DNA of 6,884 nt, from the NCBI GenBank assembly GCA_002448715.1, contig DJZU01000076.1, positions 1-6,884 of the forward strand, in the 5' to 3' direction. The stretch comes from Candidatus Neomicrothrix sp. UBA6944. GTDB taxonomy: Bacteria; Actinomycetota; Acidimicrobiia; Acidimicrobiales; Poriferisodalaceae. The position numbers and the translations under genes are program-made. Numbering within the stretch: position 1 is the first letter of the stretch; each line of letters opens with the position of its first letter. Positions 1-5,665 of the stretch are shown in pieces. The notes beneath the pieces are model-generated. The model made no database searches. It worked only from the letters and a program-made list of their open reading frames with translations, and was not told the origin of the DNA.

Positions 1-982
1 CCCTGACATAACAATCGGTGAAACCCTGAGCGATCCTGTCACACCGAGACCTCTACCCGTCATTACCGTTGACGAACCTAGCCTTGCTATGACCATAGGA
101 ATCAACACTTCACCAGTAGCCGGCACCGAGGGTGAAAAGGTAACTGCGAGGCTGATCAAGAGTCGTCTGGAAGCCGAACTCATCGGGAATGTTTCATTAC
201 GTCTACTTGACACCGATCGACCTGATCTTTGGGAGGTGCAAGGACGAGGCGAACTTCAACTCGCCGTTTTGATTGAAATTATGCGACGCGAGGGATTCGA
301 ACTGACAGTCGGCAAACCTCAAGTGTTGACCAAGACGATTGATGGTCAATTACATGAGCCGGCTGAACGAGTAACTATTGACGCACCGGAAGAACACGTT
401 GGTTCAGTTACACAGTTACTAGGGGAACGGCGTGGCCGTCTTGAACAAATGGGTAACCATGGCACTGGATGGGTGCGGCTTGACTACTTAATCCCAGCGC
501 GAGGTCTCATAGGTTTTCGAACAGAATTCCTTACCGAAACTCGCGGCACCGGCCTACTCCACCACGTGTTCGATAGTTATGTCCCTTGGGCGGGTGATAT
601 GCGATCGCGTCACACTGGTTCAATAGTCGCAGATAGGTCGGGCCAAGTAAGTGGCTATGCGGCGTCGACTATTCAAGAGCGTGGCACGCTCTTTGTGGGA
701 CCCGGGATGGCTGTATATGAAGGGATGGTCATCGGCGAAAACCCTCGCCCCGATGATCTAGACGTCAACATTTGCAAAGAGAAGAAACAAACGAATATAC
801 GAGCCGCCGCAGCCGACGAAGCAGTGCGTCTGACCCCACCAAAAATTCTTTCCCTGGAACACGCTTTGGAGTTCATAACGGAAGACGAATGTGTCGAAGT
901 AACGCCGGCCAATATCCGAATCAGAAAAGTTGAGTTGGATAGTGGGAGACGACTCCGGGCCAAAAAAAGAGACAAGATTTAA
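1..982 (+). CDS. typA: TypA/BipA ribosome-associated GTPase, C-terminal half (5' partial)
   Basis: This is the C-terminal part of the translational GTPase TypA/BipA, which binds the 70S ribosome and supports 50S assembly and growth under cold or other stress. The frame is open from base 2 and gives 326 visible residues of the usual roughly 610, so the GTPase domain and start codon lie to the left of the window. Visible in order are the end of the beta-barrel domain (DEPSLAM, near base 71), an EF-G domain III-like part with QGRGEL at 239-256 and IMRREGFEL just after, an EF-G domain V-like part with ARGLIGFRTEFLTETRGTG (from base 497), and the BipA-only C-terminal domain with GMVIGENPRPDDLDVN, KKQTNIRA and DECVEVTPANIRIRK. 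The tail is basic, consistent with rRNA contact. All landmark motifs are intact, so I see no sign of decay. The next gene follows on the same strand after 116 bp. Confidence 0.96.
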   Translation, partial: PDITIGETLSDPVTPRPLPVITVDEPSLAMTIGINTSPVAGTEGEKVTARLIKSRLEAELIGNVSLRLLDTDRPDLWEVQGRGELQLAVLIEIMRREGFELTVGKPQVLTKTIDGQLHEPAERVTIDAPEEHVGSVTQLLGERRGRLEQMGNHGTGWVRLDYLIPARGLIGFRTEFLTETRGTGLLHHVFDSYVPWAGDMRSRHTGSIVADRSGQVSGYAASTIQERGTLFVGPGMAVYEGMVIGENPRPDDLDVNICKEKKQTNIRAAAADEAVRLTPPKILSLEHALEFITEDECVEVTPANIRIRKVELDSGRRLRAKKRDKI

Positions 983-1085
983 AAATTCCCAGCAACCACG
1001 TTCACTGCAACCTTGTCGGTCTCACTGCCTATTGAGCACACCGCCCAGTTGATCTCTACGTAAAACTTCGGTCTGCGTTTTCGAT

Positions 1086-1098
1086 TAATACTTGAGGT
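1086..1098 (+). promoter_or_regulatory. Possible -10 element and GAGGT at the dehydrogenase start (leaderless candidate)
   Basis: TAATAC (1086-1091) is a fair -10-like hexamer ending seven bases before the ATG. TTGAGGT lies between it and the ATG. That geometry fits leaderless transcription starting at or near the A of ATG, which is common in Actinobacteria, and the GAGG is too close for normal Shine-Dalgarno use. I find no good -35 box 16-18 bp upstream, so this is only a candidate. Confidence 0.25.
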
Positions 1099-1839
1099 AT
1101 GGGTAAACGACTAAAAGACTGCACAGCAATTATTACCGGAGGCTCACGAGGGCAAGGAGCGGCAGAAGCTCGACGCTTCGTCGAAGAGGGAGCTTTCGTA
1201 GTGATAGCCGACGTGCTTGATAGCGAAGGCCAAGCCCTCGCACAAGAGCTCGGCGATTCAGCTACCTTCCAGCATCTCGACGTGACCGATGAGGACAACT
1301 GGGCCGCCACTATTGGTCGCTTGACAGATGAAGGCAGAGCCATCGATGTCCTCGTCAACAACGCCGGAATTCTTTTATTCGACCGACTTACTCGCTCTTC
1401 CAGAGAGGACTTCGAGCGAGTGATGGAGGTGAACTGCACAGGTGTTTTCTTGGGAATGCAAGCCGTAGCAGACGAGATGAAGAAACAACAGAGCGGTTCG
1501 ATCGTAAATATTTCCTCGGTTGCCGGTCTCCAAGGCGTCGGCTTCCAATTCTCATATTCGGTTAGTAAATGGGCGGTAAGGGGAATGACGAAATCTGCTG
1601 CACATGAACTAGCCCGCGACAACATCAGAGTGAACTCCGTGCACCCAGGCTTGATCGAGACAGCGATGCTTGACCAGTTCCCAGACAATCTCCAACCCAA
1701 GGTCGAGTCGTTTGTTCCGATGCGTCGAAGCGCAGAAGCCGCAGAAGTCGCGGAACTGGTGCTCTGGTTAGCGTCAAAAGAAAGCAGCTACTGCACCGGG
1801 GCAGAGTTTGTTGTCGATGGGGGACTATCGATTGGATAG
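1099..1839 (+). CDS. SDR family NAD-dependent oxidoreductase, FabG3 (3alpha/20beta-hydroxysteroid dehydrogenase)-like
   Basis: A complete 246-residue classical short-chain dehydrogenase/reductase, expected to be cytosolic and tetrameric. The Rossmann cofactor motif TGGSRGQG is at residues 13-20. Asp38 ends the second beta strand, which in this family favours NAD(H) over NADP(H). NNAG is at 87-90. The catalytic tetrad is Asn112, Ser140, Tyr153 and Lys157, and HPGLIET (182-188) is the usual substrate-loop lead-in. The C-terminal stretch ASKESSYCTGAEFVVDGG closely resembles the mycobacterial FabG3/Rv2002 3alpha(20beta)-hydroxysteroid dehydrogenase subgroup as I remember it. A hydroxysteroid, other secondary alcohol or 3-hydroxyacyl substrate is therefore plausible, but sequence alone does not fix it. 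The ATG at 1099 aligns with the normal SDR N-terminus. A GAGG stands only one base before it, an unusually short spacing. The last codons form the left arm of a strong hairpin. Confidence 0.93.
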   Translation: MGKRLKDCTAIITGGSRGQGAAEARRFVEEGAFVVIADVLDSEGQALAQELGDSATFQHLDVTDEDNWAATIGRLTDEGRAIDVLVNNAGILLFDRLTRSSREDFERVMEVNCTGVFLGMQAVADEMKKQQSGSIVNISSVAGLQGVGFQFSYSVSKWAVRGMTKSAAHELARDNIRVNSVHPGLIETAMLDQFPDNLQPKVESFVPMRRSAEAAEVAELVLWLASKESSYCTGAEFVVDGGLSIG

Positions 1840-1850
1840 TCCCCCATCGA
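1814..1850. terminator. Perfect 16-bp inverted repeat over the dehydrogenase stop; probable bidirectional terminator
   Basis: The left arm (1814-1829) and right arm (1835-1850) are perfect reverse complements of 16 bases, separated by a 5-base loop (1830-1834). Each arm carries a G5 or C5 block, so the RNA hairpin should be stable on either strand. It overlaps the last eight codons and the TAG stop (1837-1839) of the dehydrogenase and lies in the gap before the convergent small gene that ends at 1887. Neither strand has a T-tract after the stem, so it is not a canonical intrinsic terminator. Actinobacteria often use such T-less hairpins between convergent genes. A role in mRNA 3'-end protection or as a protein-binding palindrome is also possible. 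Confidence 0.6.
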
Positions 1851-1886
1851 TCCCTCACCAGATATCTCGGCTATGGAAGGTTTTGA

Positions 1887-2273
1887 CTATTTTCGGGGGT
1901 CGTCGCGCAGTGACTCTTTCCAGGCTCGGAAACTAGAATGCCATTCACGATCGGGGCCTTCCCCGCCTACAGTTTCGCCGCCTCCTAGATCAAAAAAGTA
2001 GAACTCTGAATGATCTAAGGGGTTCAACGCCATGTAACGGCCCGGTCCGCGAGACGGCCCGGCCAACCACACAAGCCAACCAAAGATCCGTCGCTTAAAA
2101 TACGGCTCAGGTTTCCCCTCTATGTCAGCGCCTAGCTGAAGCAACTCTGTTGGCGCAGCGTCCCAGGCCACTGCAGCGATGTTCCGATCCCGGGTAGGAG
2201 TATCGGGAAGATCGCCCAAGGACACCGGCGAGTAGTCAAAGGGCCGTTTGTCAGCCGGAATTGCTTGACCCAT
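1887..2273 (-). CDS. Small uncharacterised protein (128 aa)
   Basis: I do not recognise a characterised family. The protein has no signal peptide or clear membrane segment and looks cytosolic and soluble. The first 50 or so residues are rich in Pro and Asp. The C-terminal 75 contain aromatic and basic segments: PYFKRRIFGWLVWLAGPSR, then GRYMALNP, FYFFDLGGG, a GEGPDREWHSSF stretch and RAWKESLRD at the end. This pattern of strands and a Gly-rich turn suggests a small folded beta-containing domain. I have a vague memory of similar short hypothetical proteins in Acidimicrobiia-like genomes, which I cannot verify. The ATG at 2273 is preferred because AGAGGA sits three bases before it. An in-frame GTG at 2285 would add four residues but has no ribosome site of its own. 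It lies 77 bp downstream of the lipoprotein gene on the same strand and converges on the dehydrogenase. It is likely real, given its clean position between genes and good start site. Confidence 0.7.
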   Translation of the reverse strand: MGQAIPADKRPFDYSPVSLGDLPDTPTRDRNIAAVAWDAAPTELLQLGADIEGKPEPYFKRRIFGWLVWLAGPSRGPGRYMALNPLDHSEFYFFDLGGGETVGGEGPDREWHSSFRAWKESLRDDPRK

Positions 2274-2276
2274 GCG

Positions 2277-2282
2277 TCCTCT
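2277..2282 (-). promoter_or_regulatory. Ribosome binding site deciding the start of the 128-aa protein
   Basis: On the - strand AGAGGA precedes ATG (2273-2271) by three bases, counting from the last A, or four from AGAGG. The alternative GTG at 2285 overlaps this region and lacks an upstream purine block, so the site argues for the ATG. Confidence 0.5.
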
Positions 2283-2350
2283 CACAAATTGCAGACCTAC
2301 AGACGATAGTCAAATCATGGGTCCACTTATAGACCAAAAACCCGTTAGCT

Positions 2351-3649
2351 CTACTCAAGAGCTTTGTACCAGGTCTCCTCGGCCCACTCCCCGCCAGAGG
2401 AATTGTCGTACTCCGCTCTGGCGTAGTAGCAGCCAGAACTAACCATCTCATCTTCGTTGTAGGCATCTGAATCGTCGGCCCAATTTTCGTAGGCAGCCAT
2501 GTAGTCACGGATTTCGTCTTCGATTTCTAATCGTTTGCCAGTAGCGAGAAATAGCAGCGGGCAGTACCCGTTGTTCATCCGCCAATCGTCGGTTGTCTGC
2601 TGGACAGAGATTTCCGTTCGACCTTTCAGACCAGTGTTTTCGTAGTCGGAGAGATTGCCGGCGTACCCCAAAACCTGGCCTTCCCTGACGGTCATTCCAA
2701 CCTCAAGCTCAACTCCATCAATGATCGGTAGTAGACGACATACGTCTGGCCAAACCCGGGGGCGTGGACAATTGAGGCTTACCACGTGGTCGATTTCAAC
2801 GATCCAGGTAAATGGGGCAGGTGCACCATCTGTAGGAGGTCGATTGTCCGATAGTGGTTTGATCATGATCCCCCAGTCATCCCAGTCTTGATGGAGGCCT
2901 TCGTTGTCGTGCCAGTAGATGGTTTCTACGATCCCATTCATTGGCGCGTACACCAGGGTGTCACTCGGAACGTGGAACTCTAGTGTCGAGTTCAACGGCT
3001 CTCTCTTGGGTAACTGCCCTCCATATGCGATAAGGGGCTGCATTGTCTTGTCTCGAACAAAACGAGCCCAGTTGAATTCCAGAACACCGGAATGCCCAGA
3101 TTCGGAGTCATATGGAGCAAATGGCCCAATCGGTAAACGACCTAGAACCGGAGGGGCGACATCTGACGCCGATAGCACGGTTTCTTGCACAGATGTCGTG
3201 GGTTGCGCCTGAGAACTCTCGGGGATTGGCGTTGCAAGCTGCCCAGAGTCCAGGTCAGTTCGAAGGATTTCACAGTTCGAACCCGCACAAATTTCCAGCG
3301 AAATTTGAATTGTTGCTGGGACCGGCATTTCTCCTAAGTCGAAGTCCCAATTTGGGCCGTTTCCCCAGCGAGTGGTCGCATTTGACGCCCACTGCAAGCT
3401 GCTGTCCGATGCGTAGTCGCGGGCCTCACAAATCACTTTGGCCGGCTGCTCTTTAATTTCACATAGGACGGTTGGTTGATCGTTAGGCGAATGTTCTGTA
3501 GACGGGTGCACTGACGTGACGACGCTTTCTGTTGTCTCCATCACCTTCGATTCGGTGGTCTGAACTGATGGTCTTACATCAGAACCACCTGCGCAGCCGG
3601 AGACCAACGCGAGAATCAGCAAAGCGTTCGTATATCGCCACATGAACAC
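2351..3649 (-). CDS. Secreted lipoprotein with Ig-like region and degenerate M23/LytM-like domain
   Basis: A 432-residue exported lipoprotein of unknown function. Residues 1-18 form a short signal peptide with a hydrophobic core (ALLILALV) and a VSGC lipobox, so Cys19 should be lipidated and the protein anchored on the outer face of the membrane. Residues 20-60 are a Ser/Thr/Glu-rich linker. Residues 60-135 look like an Ig/PKD-type beta sandwich (VICEARD, WDFDLGE, IQISLEIC). A second low-complexity linker runs to about 165. Residues 220-350 resemble the beta barrel of M23/LytM peptidases: VYAPMNGIVETI, WGIMIKP, WIVEIDHVVSL and VGMTVREGQVLGYAGN. However, the HxxxD and HxH zinc ligands are not evident, so it is probably a binding or regulatory domain rather than an active peptidase. 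Eight cysteines follow the lipobox, enough for four disulfides. GTG at 3649 is preferred over ATG at 3643 because a good ribosome site lies six bases before it. Confidence 0.82.
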   Translation of the reverse strand: MFMWRYTNALLILALVSGCAGGSDVRPSVQTTESKVMETTESVVTSVHPSTEHSPNDQPTVLCEIKEQPAKVICEARDYASDSSLQWASNATTRWGNGPNWDFDLGEMPVPATIQISLEICAGSNCEILRTDLDSGQLATPIPESSQAQPTTSVQETVLSASDVAPPVLGRLPIGPFAPYDSESGHSGVLEFNWARFVRDKTMQPLIAYGGQLPKREPLNSTLEFHVPSDTLVYAPMNGIVETIYWHDNEGLHQDWDDWGIMIKPLSDNRPPTDGAPAPFTWIVEIDHVVSLNCPRPRVWPDVCRLLPIIDGVELEVGMTVREGQVLGYAGNLSDYENTGLKGRTEISVQQTTDDWRMNNGYCPLLFLATGKRLEIEDEIRDYMAAYENWADDSDAYNEDEMVSSGCYYARAEYDNSSGGEWAEETWYKALE

Positions 3650-3655
3650 ATTGTT

Positions 3656-3662
3656 TCACCCC
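3656..3662 (-). promoter_or_regulatory. Shine-Dalgarno site selecting the GTG start of the lipoprotein
   Basis: On the - strand GGGGTGA can pair with the 16S anti-SD (six Watson-Crick pairs and one G-U) and stands six bases before GTG at 3649. The ATG at 3643 would be 12 bases away, so the GTG start is favoured. It lies in the 80-bp gap after ilvD, so the gene can be translated independently even if co-transcribed. Confidence 0.5.
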
Positions 3663-3729
3663 AAAGAGAGAATGTGTTTGGGCGTCGCTACTTATTCCGC
3701 GACAGAGTGGGCCCAGGTGTACTTTCGCG

Positions 3730-5439
3730 TTACTGCACGCATCCGTAGTGAGCTGACGACACCTGTTTGGCGTACCGTCGCAACACTGAACCTTGTGGGA
3801 TCGTGTCTGCTAAGTCTCTCTGCCCGGTCGTTGTCATTCGTTGTTCTAACTCGCTGTCATCGATCGCTACGTTAAGAGTCCGATTAAGAGGGTCGATAAC
3901 GATCGTGTCGCCGTTCTCCACTGCTGCCAGCGGCCCGCCGTCGGAGGCTTCGGGGCATATATGTCCGATAAGAATGCCATGCGATACCCCGCTAAATCGT
4001 CCATCAGTGATGAGTGCGACGTCCTTACCTAAGCCACGTCCTTGTAACTCGACTGTGAGCATCACCATCTCGGGCATGCCCGGGCCACCTTTGGGACCCA
4101 CGTTGCGCACCACGACCACATCTCCAGGGACGATGACCCCGGACTGAATGGCAGTCATAGCGTCTGGTTCGTTTTCGAAAACTTTCGCAGTCCCGCGAAA
4201 TTCGCCTGTTTCCAGGGTTTTGCCTCCGAGTTTCAATACGCAACTTTCTGGAGCCAGGTTGCCGTGCAGCACGGTGATGTGATTGTTGGGTTGAGCAATT
4301 GGAGCCGATATCGGCTGCACCAAATCCTGATCACCTAAATCTGCTAGTGACGCCACCTCATCTAGGTTCTCGCTGAGTGTTTTCCCAGTGACTGTCATAG
4401 CGTCGCCATGCAAGAATCCGTTGTCGAGAAGCTCTTTCATTACCACCGGCACTCCTCCGAGATCGTGTAGGGCGACCATCGAGTAGGGGCCGTGGGGTTG
4501 AAGATTCGCAATGAGGGGTACCTGCTCGCCGATTTCCTGGATGCGGTCGATGGTGAGAGGCACTTCCGCGTCGCGAGCGATTGCCAGCAAATGCAGGTAC
4601 ATGTTGGTGGAGCCGCCCATCGCGTAGGCGGTGGTGATGGCGTTCTCGAACCCCTTCATGTTCATGATGTCCCTGGGGCGAATTTCAGCTTCGATCAGGG
4701 TGTACAGCGCTTGAGTGGTTGCCTCTACCTGAGCTCTGACGTCGTCGTGGATATCGCTTGTCGAGTCGTAGTCGGCGGGATGAGAGGCGCCCCGTGGCAA
4801 CATCATCCCCATTGCCTCGGTGATGGTGCTCATAGTGTTCGCTGTAAACATTGCACCGCAAGTACCGCTGCCGGGCATCACGTTGCGTTCGAGTTCTTCG
4901 AACTCTTCTGGGCTAATCCGCTCGGCCCTCATAGCGGCGCGTGCTTCGGCCCAGTCGAGCACGGTTAGATTGTTGCCCTTGGAAGCCCATGGCTCGAAGT
5001 CCACGCACCCAGGTGAGCTTGTCCCTGGATAGATCACCAGCCCAATGTCGTTGGTGCGAGCTAGAGGCATCATTGCTGCGGCACCCGTTTTATCGCAACC
5101 CGAGATAACAATCATCGCCTCGGCGTGATGTGCCCGATGTCCAATCTCGAACGAGTCGGCGATGATGTCGCGTGACACGAGACTGTAGCTGGCGTTGGCT
5201 GAACCCTGAGTGAGAGCGTCGGAGACGGCGGGCGCTCCAACCACTAACCCTTGTCCGCCATGAGAAGCGATTGAGTCTGAAAGTAGGTCTGAAATTCGCT
5301 CAACCCGGTTATTGCAACGATGGGCGTTTGTGTAAGCCCCCGCCACTGTAACGATGGTGTTTTTCGCCGCGATGGTTTCGGGTTCGAAGCCCGCCGCGCG
5401 TAACTCAAGACTTGCCCGCTTCCAATGATTCCCCGCCAT
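3730..5439 (-). CDS. ilvD: Dihydroxy-acid dehydratase (IlvD/Edd family), divergent
   Basis: A complete 569-residue member of the IlvD/Edd family. Dihydroxy-acid dehydratase makes 2-keto acids in valine, leucine and isoleucine synthesis with an Fe-S cluster and Mg2+. Three cysteines match the [2Fe-2S] ligands: Cys42 in HRCNN, Cys115 in GCDKTG and Cys194 in GSGTCGAMFTANTM. Asp74, Asp116 and Lys117 match the metal-binding positions, the last being the lysine carbamylated in the family. GGSTNMYLHLLAIA, GPKGGPGMPEM, TDGRFSGVSHG (with the likely catalytic Ser483) and HICPEASDGGPLA are all present, and the end RYAKQVSSAHYG is IlvD-like. Oddities are RC instead of PC at the first ligand, loss of the DGxxMGHxGM pattern, and GAAAMM in place of PGMLM after CDK. 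The ATG is the most upstream in-frame start, since a stop lies four codons before it. GGAGG sits just one base before the ATG. No other ilv genes are visible, so a sugar-acid dehydratase activity cannot be fully excluded. Confidence 0.85.
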   Translation of the reverse strand: MAGNHWKRASLELRAAGFEPETIAAKNTIVTVAGAYTNAHRCNNRVERISDLLSDSIASHGGQGLVVGAPAVSDALTQGSANASYSLVSRDIIADSFEIGHRAHHAEAMIVISGCDKTGAAAMMPLARTNDIGLVIYPGTSSPGCVDFEPWASKGNNLTVLDWAEARAAMRAERISPEEFEELERNVMPGSGTCGAMFTANTMSTITEAMGMMLPRGASHPADYDSTSDIHDDVRAQVEATTQALYTLIEAEIRPRDIMNMKGFENAITTAYAMGGSTNMYLHLLAIARDAEVPLTIDRIQEIGEQVPLIANLQPHGPYSMVALHDLGGVPVVMKELLDNGFLHGDAMTVTGKTLSENLDEVASLADLGDQDLVQPISAPIAQPNNHITVLHGNLAPESCVLKLGGKTLETGEFRGTAKVFENEPDAMTAIQSGVIVPGDVVVVRNVGPKGGPGMPEMVMLTVELQGRGLGKDVALITDGRFSGVSHGILIGHICPEASDGGPLAAVENGDTIVIDPLNRTLNVAIDDSELEQRMTTTGQRDLADTIPQGSVLRRYAKQVSSAHYGCVQ

Positions 5440-5451
5440 GCCTCCACTTTA
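5440..5451 (-). promoter_or_regulatory. Possible -10 (TAAAGT) plus GGAGG directly before ilvD
   Basis: Reading the - strand, TAAAGT (5451-5446) fits the actinobacterial TANNNT -10 pattern and is followed by GGAGGC and then the ATG. The six-base gap is right for a transcript starting at the ATG, while the GGAGG is too close for ordinary Shine-Dalgarno spacing. A convincing -35 is missing. A nearby 13-bp odd-centred palindrome (5451-5463, ACTTTTGAAAAGT) partly overlaps and could be an operator or chance. Confidence 0.25.
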
Positions 5452-5665
5452 CTTTTGAAAAGTGAGAGCATCCGACGCAACCCGATAAGGCGGTGTTGAG
5501 GCCTCTGAAGTCTGACCCGAGGCGGGGAGTGAAATTGAGCACCACACGAAACACTCCTTCGTAACGCGCGCACTGATGTTCGTTGCCTCAGCCTTGCGGT
5601 GGAGTCGTTGATCAGAAGGATGAATGGCGAAATTGTCTGCGACGCTCTGGCTGTTGACTTGATTG

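Noticed and set aside
673..975. Antisense open frame inside typA, and similar frames opposite the dehydrogenase, lipoprotein, ilvD and carboxyltransferase
   Set aside because: These lie over well-conserved coding sequence and lack ribosome sites and recognisable domains. They are shadow frames.
2286..2330. TTGACT as a -35 box for the small uncharacterised gene
   Set aside because: The only hexamer at the right distance is AATTTG, a poor -10, so no promoter is called.
2336..2363. Possible intrinsic terminator at the end of the lipoprotein gene (AGCTC/GAGCT stem over the stop, T5 nearby on the - strand)
   Set aside because: The stem is only five pairs and the T-run is separated from it by six bases, too weak to call.
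3256..3282. Repeated CAGTTCGAA nonamer as a possible operator pair
   Set aside because: Both copies are within the lipoprotein coding region far from any start, and the repeat is short enough to be chance.
3680..3700. GTCGC/GCGAC stem between ilvD and the lipoprotein
   Set aside because: Five base pairs with a ten-base loop and no T-tract. Likely chance.
5370..5392. GGGTTCGAAGCCC, resembling a tRNA T-arm
   Set aside because: It lies inside the ilvD coding sequence (the Gly-Phe-Glu-Pro stretch near the N-terminus). No acceptor, D or anticodon arms fit around it.
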